Source of the DNA: Lachnospiraceae bacterium YSB2008
Lineage (GTDB): Bacteria > Bacillota > Clostridia > Lachnospirales > Lachnospiraceae
DNA length: 34,168 nt
Direction: 5' to 3'
Assembly: GCA_000687655.1 (NCBI GenBank)
Contig: JHWR01000018.1
Span: forward strand, 1 to 34,168
Shown here: piece by piece, positions 7,423 to 14,296 of the stretch
Layout of the letters: each line of letters begins with the position of its first letter
Position numbering within the stretch: position 1 is the stretch's first letter
Program-made: the position numbers and the translations under genes
The notes under the pieces: generated by a model
The model's database searches: none
The model's input: the letters and a program-made list of their open reading frames with translations, nothing else
What the model was told of the DNA's origin: nothing

Positions 7423-8118
7423 ATGACATTTATTGATGATTTTGAAATCGATTCAATGGAAGATCTGATCCGGCTGATTGATAAGGTCGGATTCGTTCCT
7501 TTTTTTGCAAACGAAATAGAAGGATTTTCTCTGGAAGAGCATTTGGCTCCTGGGCACTGGTATGATGACAGTGAGGACAGCTTCTGGGATGCGTGGGAAT
7601 GGAAAGGTCCGGTCATAAGGAATGCCAAATGTGCTTATGGCAAGTTCATGAGAGGCAAGGCAATGTACATCGGTGCAAAATGGTTTCCGGAATTTGCAAA
7701 CTATCGACGTGATGGTTATGACTTCGATGCCAGATATGAGGATGGGCTTGCGTTATTTGATGACAAATACTTATATGAATTGCTCGACGAAAGTGCACCG
7801 ATTTTGTCTAAACCTTTAAAACAGCTTGGCAATTATCGTAAGGGTAGCCGAAAAGGGTTTGACAGCTCAATTACCCGGCTTCAGAAGCAATGCTATGTGA
7901 TCATTTCAGATTTCAGATATGCTACGGATAAGCATGGAAATGAATACGGCTGGGGATTGGCAGAATACTCAACTCCCGAGAAGTTCTTCGGGAAGAGGTT
8001 TACGAACAAAGTTTATGAAAGAACGCCGGAGGAATCCTATGAAAGGCTCTTTAAGCATTTTAGGAAGATTCTCCCCGGTGTGGATGATAAATGGATTGAG
8101 AAGATATTGAAAACATGA
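7423..8118 (+). CDS. AlkZ-related protein
   Basis: A 231-aa protein that resembles the AlkZ-related group, whose relatives include the winged-helix DNA glycosylases AlkZ/YcaQ. Recognisable parts are L-I-D-K-V-G-F-V-P-F-F-A-N near residue 20, the WEWKGPVIR segment near 62, the FANYRRDGYDFDARYEDG block near 90 and the LQKQCYVIISDF motif near residue 155. Whether it retains glycosylase activity is unknown. It shares a transcription unit with the Rpn-like gene, which pairs two possible DNA-acting enzymes. A terminator starts two bases after its stop codon. Confidence 0.7.
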   Translation: MTFIDDFEIDSMEDLIRLIDKVGFVPFFANEIEGFSLEEHLAPGHWYDDSEDSFWDAWEWKGPVIRNAKCAYGKFMRGKAMYIGAKWFPEFANYRRDGYDFDARYEDGLALFDDKYLYELLDESAPILSKPLKQLGNYRKGSRKGFDSSITRLQKQCYVIISDFRYATDKHGNEYGWGLAEYSTPEKFFGKRFTNKVYERTPEESYERLFKHFRKILPGVDDKWIEKILKT

Positions 8119-8119
8119 G

Positions 8120-8147
8120 AAGAGACTCGCAGAAGCGAGTCTCTTTT
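8120..8147 (+). terminator. Rho-independent terminator after the AlkZ-related gene
   Basis: An 11 bp perfect stem, AAGAGACTCGC with GCGAGTCTCTT, an AGAA loop and a short T run. Confidence 0.9.
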
Positions 8148-8256
8148 ATCTTTGCATGGTATTTTGCTTTTTTCTTTGGATGTCATTTTTATGGGACAGC
8201 AAAAATCATACAATTGAGTCAGAAAATGAATCGAGAGAGAAAACGGGAGGTTAAAA

Positions 8257-8469
8257 ATGAATAATAAGAGAGAATTCAGATTAATGATGAACAGAATGTG
8301 GCAGATGTTTTTGAAGATGTTTACGATAGTAAGCCTGGTAAATCTTTTACTGTTCATACCGGCACTTAAGTATGGAGATTCTTTAATCTCAAGGGTAATT
8401 ATAGTAATCAGCGTGGCATGGCTGATATTGATAATCATTTCAAACTGGAAGGAGGAATCATTATGTTAA
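8257..8469 (+). CDS. Small membrane protein, 70 aa
   Basis: A 70-aa protein with a basic, Met-rich first 18 residues and two hydrophobic segments (about 20-37 and 43-62). The start has GGGAGGT seven bases upstream. I recognise no family. The end overlaps a second tiny membrane gene by seven bases, which suggests that the two products are made together. Confidence 0.7.
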   Translation: MNNKREFRLMMNRMWQMFLKMFTIVSLVNLLLFIPALKYGDSLISRVIIVISVAWLILIIISNWKEESLC

Positions 8470-8570
8470 GACTTATGTTTGATTTAATTTTTTTACCACT
8501 CAAAATAATGGTTTGGTTAGTCAAAGGTGTATTCTGGGGATTACTTATACTTTTAGGGCTGATTTTGTAG
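8463..8570 (+). CDS. 35-aa single-pass membrane peptide
   Basis: A short ORF, ATG 8463 to TAG 8570, preceded by AAGGAGG at 8450-8456, an excellent ribosome binding site located inside the preceding gene. The product is almost wholly hydrophobic, with an LPLKIMVW turn and a C-terminal GLLILLGL stretch, and has only two lysines and one arginine. Tiny proteins of this LPLK-type pattern occur in Clostridia, but their job is unknown. Coupling to the 70-aa protein suggests a two-part membrane complex or, less likely, a type I toxin-like peptide. Confidence 0.65.
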   Translation: MLRLMFDLIFLPLKIMVWLVKGVFWGLLILLGLIL

Positions 8571-8622
8571 CGTACATGATGCGGCCGATTTAAAACGTAC
8601 TTTCTTTATTATTTGCTCGGAA

Positions 8623-8633
8623 TATGGTAAAAT
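8623..8633 (+). promoter_or_regulatory. Extended -10 promoter for the GTPase operon
   Basis: TATGGTAAAAT is a strong extended -10; the same 11-mer recurs at 23615. The -35 region (TTTATT at 8605-8610) is weak. The leader to the start codon would be about 110 bases long and contains a hairpin. Confidence 0.6.
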
Positions 8634-8669
8634 ATGAACGGTGTTTTCTGCACTGATTTGGGGTAAGAG

Positions 8670-8705
8670 AGCAGACAGAGTGTTTAAAGCATCCTGTCTG
8701 CTTTT
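8670..8705 (+). terminator. Leader hairpin, possible attenuator
   Basis: A 9 bp perfect stem (AGCAGACAG with CTGTCTGCT) with a 15-base loop is followed by TTTTGTGG and a further T run after two G's. It lies between the predicted promoter and the GTPase start, where a conditional terminator would act. It is equally possible that it terminates the upstream small-gene unit. Confidence 0.5.
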
Positions 8706-8749
8706 GTGGTTTTTAAGCGGTATCGATACATTTGAAAGGAGAATCGATC

Positions 8750-9994
8750 ATGGCGTACAAAAAGAACAAGGACAAAGATCTTCACAACGTAATAAACTTT
8801 GAAGATGAAAAGATAAATGTAATGGTTATGGGTGTTTCCGGAAGCGGCAAGAGTACGCTCATCAACTCAATCATGGATGAAGAAGTGGCTGAGGTTGGAG
8901 TTGGTGATCCTGTAACAGACACGATTTCAGTATACGAAAAGGATGACATTCCATTTAGACTTATCGATACTGTTGGATATGAGTTCGGTCTTTTCAGACA
9001 GTTAAAGATCAAAAATGAATTGAGAGATTTCTGCAAAGAAGGAATCAAGAAGAAGGAAATCGAGAAGCTGATCCACGTTATATGGTACTGCATCGACGGT
9101 ACATCCAAGAGGATTGACCAGAATACTCTCAGCTACATCAAGAGCGTATCGAATGACTGGGAAGGCGTACCGATAATCATCGTATTTACTAAGTCGTACT
9201 CGAAGATTGACATCGAAGAAAACATCGCCATGGCGAAGGATTCGGTCGAGAAGTACAACAATAATCACAAGAAGAAAAAGAGAATGAACGTCCAGGAGAT
9301 CATCCCGGTAGTTGCTCAGGATTATCCGATAGATGAGGAAAAGACAGTTCCGCAAAATGGATTGGACGTTTTAGTAGAAGCAACTACGGAGCTTGCTCCG
9401 AAGGCGAAGATCATCGCAAAGGAAAATGCATTGACCATCGACCTGAAACTCAAGCAGAAGAGCACTCAGTCCCTGGTAATGGCAGCATCTGTCGCAGCAT
9501 CAGCTGTAGGGGCGGTCAACATCACGGTGCCTGACGCCATGATACTGATGCCGCTTCAATCAGCGATGCTTGCAAAGATCGCCAGAACCTACAACATAAG
9601 TGACTCTTCGTTAAAAACTGAGATCATAGATGAAATCACGAAAGCCGGAGCAGCTACGCTGGTCGGCAGAACGCTCGTTGAGCAGATAAAGAAGATCCCC
9701 GGCATAAACATTGCCGGTGCAGTCATAAATGGGATCGTTGCAGGCTCCATTACATTTGCCCTTGGTGAAATCGGAATCAATCTTTTCGAGAGAGTTTACA
9801 AAGGCGATGATGGTCTGAAGAAGGACAACCTCGGAGACGTGATCCAGGGCCTTATGGCAAAATACATGCCGGGCATAATCGATTCAATAAAGGAATACTC
9901 CAAGGAAAACAAAGTAATCAGCGTTTCAAATATAAAAGAAATACTGAACGGAGCTGTGAAGGATGCCTTGGAGAAGGATGAGAAGAATGAATGA
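8750..9994 (+). CDS. GTPase with C-terminal DUF697-like membrane-associated domain
   Basis: A 414-aa protein. The G domain has G1 GVSGSGKST (28-36), a switch region with TDTISVY, G3 DTVG (73-76), and a G4-like TKSY near residue 139 in place of canonical N/TKxD, so guanine specificity could be altered. The second half contains small-residue-rich helices (VAASVAASAVGAVNITVPDAMILMPLQ pattern near 245-275 and GAVINGIVAGSITFALG near 325) like DUF697 GTPases. Such proteins are associated with membranes or stress. ATG 8750 has GAAAGGAG upstream and is preferred over a TTG at 8732. A 44-aa ORF overlaps its end. Confidence 0.82.
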   Translation: MAYKKNKDKDLHNVINFEDEKINVMVMGVSGSGKSTLINSIMDEEVAEVGVGDPVTDTISVYEKDDIPFRLIDTVGYEFGLFRQLKIKNELRDFCKEGIKKKEIEKLIHVIWYCIDGTSKRIDQNTLSYIKSVSNDWEGVPIIIVFTKSYSKIDIEENIAMAKDSVEKYNNNHKKKKRMNVQEIIPVVAQDYPIDEEKTVPQNGLDVLVEATTELAPKAKIIAKENALTIDLKLKQKSTQSLVMAASVAASAVGAVNITVPDAMILMPLQSAMLAKIARTYNISDSSLKTEIIDEITKAGAATLVGRTLVEQIKKIPGINIAGAVINGIVAGSITFALGEIGINLFERVYKGDDGLKKDNLGDVIQGLMAKYMPGIIDSIKEYSKENKVISVSNIKEILNGAVKDALEKDEKNE

Positions 9995-10121
9995 TAATTC
10001 TGATCTTGCAAGAATAATACAAGAAAAAACAGATAAAATTGAACAGACTGACGTAATGACTGGTGATAGAGATAGGAAAAGATATCTCTATTACCAGCTT
10101 ATCAGAATACTGATCAATTAA
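9987..10121 (+). CDS. Small ORF, 44 aa, overlapping the GTPase gene end
   Basis: ATG 9987 lies eight bases inside the GTPase gene and the frame stops at TAA 10121. GAGAAGGATGAGAAG upstream can serve as a ribosome binding site. The product is polar in its first half and then has a YLYYQLIRILIN helix at the end, so it may be a small partner protein. No family is recognised. Its span fills what would otherwise be an empty gap of 150 bases before the macro domain gene, and its end is 23 bases before that start. Confidence 0.55.
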   Translation: MNDNSDLARIIQEKTDKIEQTDVMTGDRDRKRYLYYQLIRILIN

Positions 10122-10144
10122 TTATTATCTTTTAGGAGAAAACA

Positions 10145-10669
10145 ATGAGCAAAATAACCCTACTCCACGCATCTTGTGCGGATCAGACTGCGGATGCGAT
10201 AGTTAATGCGGCAAACAGAGATTTACAGGCCGGTGGCGGAATATGTGACGTGATTTTCAGAAAAGCAGGATATGCTGAACTCCAGGCCGCATGCAATGAG
10301 AATAAAACTCCTCTCAATGATGGAGAGGCGGCTATTACGCCGGCATTTAATATGACAAATGCGAAGTGTATTATTCATGCAGTGGGGCCTAATTTTTATA
10401 TTACGCCTAATGCATATAAAGAATTGTTCAACGCATATTACAACTCGATGAAGGTGTTAATGGAAAATGGATATCATAGCATTTCATTTCCACTTATAAG
10501 CGCAGGTATATTTGGCGGGAGACTTGAGAATGCACCAGGAGAATCAACGAAGCAGTGCTATCGTGCCTACAAGAAGTTTGTAGAGGATTATCCGGATTAT
10601 GATATCGATGTGAAGCTTTGTGCATATTCTGATGATGAGATGGAGAAGGCAAGTGAAGTTGCTTTCTAG
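10145..10669 (+). CDS. Macro domain protein (ADP-ribose binding or hydrolase)
   Basis: A 174-aa single macro domain. Signature parts are DAIVNAAN at residues 17-24, the GGGICDVIFRKAG loop near 30-42, CIIHAVGP near 80 and the ISAGIFGG loop near 120. These bind ADP-ribose, and family members remove ADP-ribose from proteins or hydrolyse O-acetyl-ADP-ribose. The N in VNAAN and the glycine loops are intact, so binding is expected. TAGGAGAA precedes the start. It neighbours an SGNH hydrolase and ThpR, a set that handles small nucleotides or acyl esters, although a shared pathway is not shown. Confidence 0.92.
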   Translation: MSKITLLHASCADQTADAIVNAANRDLQAGGGICDVIFRKAGYAELQAACNENKTPLNDGEAAITPAFNMTNAKCIIHAVGPNFYITPNAYKELFNAYYNSMKVLMENGYHSISFPLISAGIFGGRLENAPGESTKQCYRAYKKFVEDYPDYDIDVKLCAYSDDEMEKASEVAF

Positions 10670-10701
10670 TAGCGATTAATAAGTATAGGAGAAGATAGAA
10701 C

Positions 10702-11331
10702 ATGACGACTGTACTGGCTTATGGCGATTCAAATACATATGGCTATAATCCGTCTGATGGATTTCGCTATCCTAAAGATGTGAGATGGACCGGTAGATTG
10801 CAGAAACTTCTGGGACCGGACTACGTGGTTGTGGAAGAGGGATGCAATGGCAGAACTACTGTTTTTGACGATCCTGTTGAGGGATGGAAAAATGGACTCG
10901 GGTACCTCAGACCATGTCTTAATTCTCATAAGCCTGTGGACATAGTCATAATGATGCTGGGCAGCAATGACATGAAGGAAACGTTTCATGCAAGCCCGGA
11001 GGACATAGCACGTGGTGCGGAGACTCTTGTCAAAGATATCATTGATTTCACAGGGGAAAAGCAGGGCTTCGTGCCGAAGATCATACTCGTATCTCCGCCG
11101 CATATAGGAGATGGGATAAGATATTCGCCATTCTATGGTAACTTTTTGGAGAACGCTATAGACAGGTCAAAACAACTTGCTGTGAATTACAAAAAAGTTG
11201 CAGATGAAAATGGATGTATATTTGTCGATGCTGCAGAGCATGTAGATGCTTCGCGGCTTGATTCACTGCATCTTGGAGAAGAAGGACATGCAAAACTGGC
11301 TGAAGTTTTTTCTGAAATCATACTAGGGTAG
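10702..11331 (+). CDS. SGNH/GDSL-family hydrolase
   Basis: A 209-aa esterase-type hydrolase. Block I is GDSNTYGYNP with Ser10 as nucleophile, block II has Gly50 in CNGRTT, block III is GSND at residues 87-90, and block V gives D187 and H190 in DSLHLGEEGH. All catalytic residues are present. The GDSNTYG variant resembles intracellular arylesterase or lipolytic GDSL enzymes. No signal peptide is seen, so it is cytosolic. It is 32 bases after the macro gene and three bases before thpR, suggesting one mRNA. Confidence 0.92.
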   Translation: MTTVLAYGDSNTYGYNPSDGFRYPKDVRWTGRLQKLLGPDYVVVEEGCNGRTTVFDDPVEGWKNGLGYLRPCLNSHKPVDIVIMMLGSNDMKETFHASPEDIARGAETLVKDIIDFTGEKQGFVPKIILVSPPHIGDGIRYSPFYGNFLENAIDRSKQLAVNYKKVADENGCIFVDAAEHVDASRLDSLHLGEEGHAKLAEVFSEIILG

Positions 11332-11334
11332 AAT

Positions 11335-11865
11335 ATGAGACTTTTTATTGCAATAGAATTTAATGATGATATTATCACGTCGCTTAAGGGGATTCAGCAG
11401 GATCTGAAGTCATGCGGGCTTAAGGGGCGTTATACTCGTGAGGAGAATCTGCATCTGACGCTTGCATTTATCGGTGACTATGGCAGTCCGGAGGATGTGC
11501 TGGATGCGATGGATGAGGTGGATTTTGAAGAGTTTCCTATAGAGCTTTCAGGAATCGGTAATTTTGGAGATCTCTACTGGGTAGGGCTTGCTGATAATCC
11601 TTATCTTGGCACGCTGGTGAAGCGGCTCAGGAAGAGTCTCTCTGAACACGGCATTCCATTTGACAGAAAGAAATTCTCACCGCATGTGACGCTGGTTCGT
11701 CGCGGTGAGTTTACACGGGGCAGGGCAGAACTGCCGGAAGTAATGCCGGAGGCTTCGATGATGGTGCGGAGCATCGCGCTAGTCCGCTCGGAACCTGGGA
11801 AGAATGGGATGAATTATACTGTTTTAGGTGAAACGCCGCAAGGATGTTCGGTGGGAAAAGAATGA
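11335..11865 (+). CDS. thpR: RNA 2',3'-cyclic phosphodiesterase ThpR
   Basis: A 176-aa member of the LigT/2H phosphoesterase family. The two catalytic histidine tetrads are HLTL (40-43) and HVTL (117-120), and the start MRLFIAIEF is typical. ThpR opens 2',3'-cyclic phosphates at RNA ends to 2'-phosphates. The start follows the previous stop by three bases with only a weak GGGTAG site, so it is probably coupled to the SGNH gene. It is the last gene of this unit; no strong terminator is seen after it. Confidence 0.93.
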   Translation: MRLFIAIEFNDDIITSLKGIQQDLKSCGLKGRYTREENLHLTLAFIGDYGSPEDVLDAMDEVDFEEFPIELSGIGNFGDLYWVGLADNPYLGTLVKRLRKSLSEHGIPFDRKKFSPHVTLVRRGEFTRGRAELPEVMPEASMMVRSIALVRSEPGKNGMNYTVLGETPQGCSVGKE

Positions 11866-11902
11866 TGAATTAAAAAAAGTATATCTAAGTCAGTAGTAAT
11901 TG

Positions 11903-11942
11903 TGTTAAAATTAACCGGTAGGCCACAGAAGGTGGTTGGTTA
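11903..11942 (+). promoter_or_regulatory. Extended -10 and leader stem-loop before the 275-aa gene
   Basis: TGT-TAAAAT at 11903-11911 is an extended -10 without a clear -35. Directly after it a two-part stem can form (TAACC 11912-11916 with GGTTA 11938-11942, and CCAC 11923-11926 with GTGG 11932-11935). It would lie at the 5' end of the mRNA, where it could affect stability or form an operator. No known riboswitch class is matched. Confidence 0.4.
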
Positions 11943-11971
11943 TTAATTAAGAGGTAGAAAGGGGTTTAATC

Positions 11972-12799
11972 ATGGGGGAAATTGAAAAGTACAAAAATGC
12001 GGAAGAATTCGCAGCAGCACACGGTGAAGAAGTAGAAGTGGAAGATTCTACAATAGGTCAGATGATCAAGGAAATGTTCATCAGAGACATTGAGATGGCT
12101 AAGTGGAAATTCGATTACGAAGTTGATCCACTTGGAGTTTGGTGGAGAGTTCCGAGCGAAAAGGAAAGATTCCAGACAGAGATGTATCAGAAATGGGCCA
12201 GAGCGGATGAGAACAGACCTGAGATCACATCTCTTACATTTGCACCGGTGCCAAAGGAAAAGGCAAATGGACTGAAGCCGAAGTTTGGACTTTTTGGAGG
12301 AGACTGGAAGAAGTTTGTTGAGGAGCTTGAAGCCGGACGTGTTGAAATGGCAGAGGTTCTGCTCCTGTCTGTTGAAGATGTAACGGGTGCAAATGATACC
12401 ATTAACAGCAGATATTATGCTAAGGTTGCTGATCTGAACGGAAATGTTCTGAAGGGCTGTGTTTGTGTAATCAATCACGCTCGCCAGGGATTCTATATAC
12501 CTGATCTCGGTGGCTGGTATGACCCATACTGGTACGAGGAGAAGTACCTCGACAGATCAGATGAGGAGTTCGAGGCATATGAAGCAGCATATTTTGCAAA
12601 TGCCGGCGCTGATCCTGTAGATCCAAGCGAAAGAAAGCATTCATATATACTTCGTTATAACATCAACGGAAATCAGTACTATGGATTGATCTTCCCGGAT
12701 GAGTACGATGATATCAAGAAGATCAAGGATAACGTTACATACGTTAGCCCAAGCAACATCTTCAGTTATAACAATATGAAACCTGATTTTGGTTGGTAA
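11972..12799 (+). CDS. Hypothetical protein, 275 aa
   Basis: I do not recognise the family. The protein is acidic and soluble, with a helical, Glu-rich N-terminal 50 residues, a W-W-R-V-P-S-E-K segment near residue 57, a hydrophobic V-L-L-L-S-V-E-D region near 130, and a tyrosine- and tryptophan-rich GGWYDPYWYEEKY block near 180. The C-terminal part has YILRYNINGNQYYGLIF, suggesting beta strands. It has no signal or membrane segment. It is a single-gene unit with its own promoter, AGAAAGGGG ribosome binding site and strong terminator. Confidence 0.75.
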   Translation: MGEIEKYKNAEEFAAAHGEEVEVEDSTIGQMIKEMFIRDIEMAKWKFDYEVDPLGVWWRVPSEKERFQTEMYQKWARADENRPEITSLTFAPVPKEKANGLKPKFGLFGGDWKKFVEELEAGRVEMAEVLLLSVEDVTGANDTINSRYYAKVADLNGNVLKGCVCVINHARQGFYIPDLGGWYDPYWYEEKYLDRSDEEFEAYEAAYFANAGADPVDPSERKHSYILRYNINGNQYYGLIFPDEYDDIKKIKDNVTYVSPSNIFSYNNMKPDFGW

Positions 12800-12849
12800 A
12801 ACTCATGGTTATTGCTTGATGTTTTATCAAGAAATTAATAAGTTATTTT

Positions 12850-12900
12850 AAGAAATAGCCGTTCAACTCGTCAAAGTTCAGGACGGCTATTTCTTTATTA
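12850..12900 (+). terminator. Rho-independent terminator after the 275-aa gene
   Basis: A 13 bp perfect stem (AAGAAATAGCCGT with ACGGCTATTTCTT) with a 20-base loop is followed by a TTATTATTAT tract. A smaller CTTGAT/ATCAAG hairpin is found 30 bases upstream. Confidence 0.88.
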
Positions 12901-12911
12901 TTATAGGCACA

Positions 12912-12922
12912 TATGGTAGAAT
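12912..12922 (+). promoter_or_regulatory. Extended -10 promoter for the HD-domain gene
   Basis: TATGGTAGAAT matches the extended -10 pattern used elsewhere in the window; the -35 region is TTTATT (12894-12899), the same hexamer at the same distance as in the GTPase promoter. Confidence 0.6.
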
Positions 12923-12980
12923 TATAAGAGTTTTTGATAGGGAAAAAGGCGCTTTGATAAGAAAGATTGAGGGGATTAAT

Positions 12981-13442
12981 ATGAGCAGATTAAAAGAACT
13001 TCGTAAATATGTTGATTCAGAACTGAACAAGATGGAAGATGTCGATAAGCGTACGAGTGCGATAAATCATCTGTACGGCGTTTCGCTTGCTGCGACGATG
13101 ATTGCAAAGAAGAGGGGACTTGATCCTGAACTTGCTGCTATGGCAGCAATGCTTCACGATCTTCATGCGTATAAAATAGGTTCGTATGATGACCATGCAC
13201 ATAAAGGCGCGGAGCTTGCAAGAGAGATACTTGAAGACCTTGATCTGACTGATGCGGCGGAGACGGATACTATATGCTCCGCTATATATCACCATGATGA
13301 CAAGCTTACGGTGGATGGCCTGATGGATGAAGTCCTGAAGGATGCAGATGTTATACATCACTGCATGAACGATATGTCAAAGCCAATCAAGGAGAAGGAA
13401 CAGGCTCGTTTTGATAAGCTCAGTAAAGAGTTTGGATTCTAG
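12981..13442 (+). CDS. HD-domain phosphohydrolase-like protein
   Basis: A 153-aa single HD domain. Metal ligands H30, H59-D60 (LHDLH), H104/H105 and a D121/D123 pair are visible in the expected order. Such small HD proteins hydrolyse phosphate esters of nucleotides or related molecules; the substrate here is unknown. ATG 12981 follows GAGGGGA and is chosen over an in-frame TTG at 12954. It is the first of three close genes on one strand. Confidence 0.88.
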   Translation: MSRLKELRKYVDSELNKMEDVDKRTSAINHLYGVSLAATMIAKKRGLDPELAAMAAMLHDLHAYKIGSYDDHAHKGAELAREILEDLDLTDAAETDTICSAIYHHDDKLTVDGLMDEVLKDADVIHHCMNDMSKPIKEKEQARFDKLSKEFGF

Positions 13443-13459
13443 GAATATGAGGTAAATGG

Positions 13460-13801
13460 ATGAACATTCAGATTTTCGGAACAAAGAAGAGTGCGGATAC
13501 AAGAAAGGCTGAGCGTTTCTTCAAGGAACGTGGAATCAAATATCAGTACATTGACCTGAAGGAAAAAGGTCTCAGTAAAGGAGAGTTTGCTTCAGTTAAG
13601 CAGGCTGTGGGCGGAATCGACAAGCTGATTGATGAGAATTCCAAGGATAAAAACACGCTTCTTCTGATCAAATATATAGCTGAAGAGGATAAGGAAGAAA
13701 AGATTCTTGAGAACCAGCAGGTTCTGGTTCAGCCTATTGTAAGGAATGGAAAGAAAACTACGGTTGGATATCAGCCGGATGTTTGGAAGAGTTGGGATTA
13801 A
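13460..13801 (+). CDS. ArsC/Spx-like thioredoxin-fold protein lacking the catalytic Cys
   Basis: A 113-aa protein of the ArsC-like family, close to the group described as ArsC family (seleno)proteins. The fold marks are MNIQIFGTKK, then DTRKAERFFKERGIKYQYIDLKEKGLS, and the cis-Pro region QPIVRNGKKTTVGYQPDVW near the end. The position normally held by redox Cys or Sec, just after G-T-K-K, is Ser11, encoded by AGT, and no cysteine occurs anywhere in the protein. It therefore cannot act as a thiol reductase in the usual way. It is located between an HD gene and a thiamine-binding-like gene. Confidence 0.85.
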   Translation: MNIQIFGTKKSADTRKAERFFKERGIKYQYIDLKEKGLSKGEFASVKQAVGGIDKLIDENSKDKNTLLLIKYIAEEDKEEKILENQQVLVQPIVRNGKKTTVGYQPDVWKSWD

Positions 13802-13828
13802 TATATACTGATGGAGGTTAAAAGGTTT

Positions 13829-14128
13829 ATGAACGCAAATGTTGCAATTCAGGTTTTGCCGGGAGTACTAGAAGATGCGGAGGTTGTCCGCATAGTTGAT
13901 GAAGTTATTGATTACATCAAGAGTACCGGAGTTACATATTATGTAGGACCATGCGAGACTGCTATGGAAGGTGATTATGAGAAACTCATGGAAATCGTAA
14001 AGCAGTGCCAGTATATCGCAATCAAGGCCGGCTGCCCAAGTGTTATGAGCTACGTGAAGATTACATACAAGCCGGAAGGGGACGTGCTGACGATAGATGA
14101 AAAGACTACTAAACATCATATTATGTAG
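13829..14128 (+). CDS. Thiamine-binding-like protein (MTH1187/YkoF-type)
   Basis: A 99-aa protein matching the small thiamine-binding domain family. Diagnostic segments are NVAIQVLPG, VDEVIDYIKSTGVTYYVGPCETAMEGDYEKLMEIV, and the conserved G-P-x-E-T-A-x-E-G-D-Y motif. Family members bind thiamine or related pyrimidine compounds in the cytosol. ATG 13829 is chosen because the in-frame ATG at 13811 begins immediately before the GGAGG site. It is the last gene of this unit and is followed by two hairpins facing a minus-strand gene. Confidence 0.88.
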   Translation: MNANVAIQVLPGVLEDAEVVRIVDEVIDYIKSTGVTYYVGPCETAMEGDYEKLMEIVKQCQYIAIKAGCPSVMSYVKITYKPEGDVLTIDEKTTKHHIM

Positions 14129-14149
14129 TGACAATTTGTTGTTAGAATA

Positions 14150-14186
14150 AAAGTAAAAAGAGCAATGACCATCAAGGCCATTGCTC
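14150..14186 (-). terminator. Minus-strand terminator of the PBECR-like gene
   Basis: Read on the minus strand, GAGCAATGGCC and GGTCATTGCTC form a stem with a short loop, followed by TTTTTACTTTTA. It lies about 90 bases beyond the minus-strand stop codon. Confidence 0.75.
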
Positions 14187-14240
14187 ACAGTATTCATGAT
14201 TGGCTAAAGCTGTCAGATGCATATGTGCCCCCAGCAAACG

Positions 14241-14296
14241 TCCTAAACGTAGTAGCCATCTTATATATTATACTACATCAGTTTAGGGCTTTTTTC
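14241..14296 (+). terminator. Plus-strand terminator overlapping the 3' end of the opposing gene
   Basis: TCCTAAACGTAGTA (from 14241) pairs with TACTAC (14271-14276) and GTTTAGG (14281-14287), separated by a 4-base bulge, and is followed by GCTTTTTT. The right arm is made of the last codons of the minus-strand gene. Confidence 0.6.

Noticed and set aside
13460-13801. Selenocysteine codon in the ArsC-like gene
   Set aside because: The active-site codon is AGT and no in-frame TGA occurs, so no selenoprotein.
14194-14259. A 21-codon minus-strand frame in phase with the PBECR-like gene past its TGA
   Set aside because: It has no ribosome binding site and overlaps the terminator hairpin. Stop-codon read-through or a lost C-terminus cannot be excluded but is unsupported.
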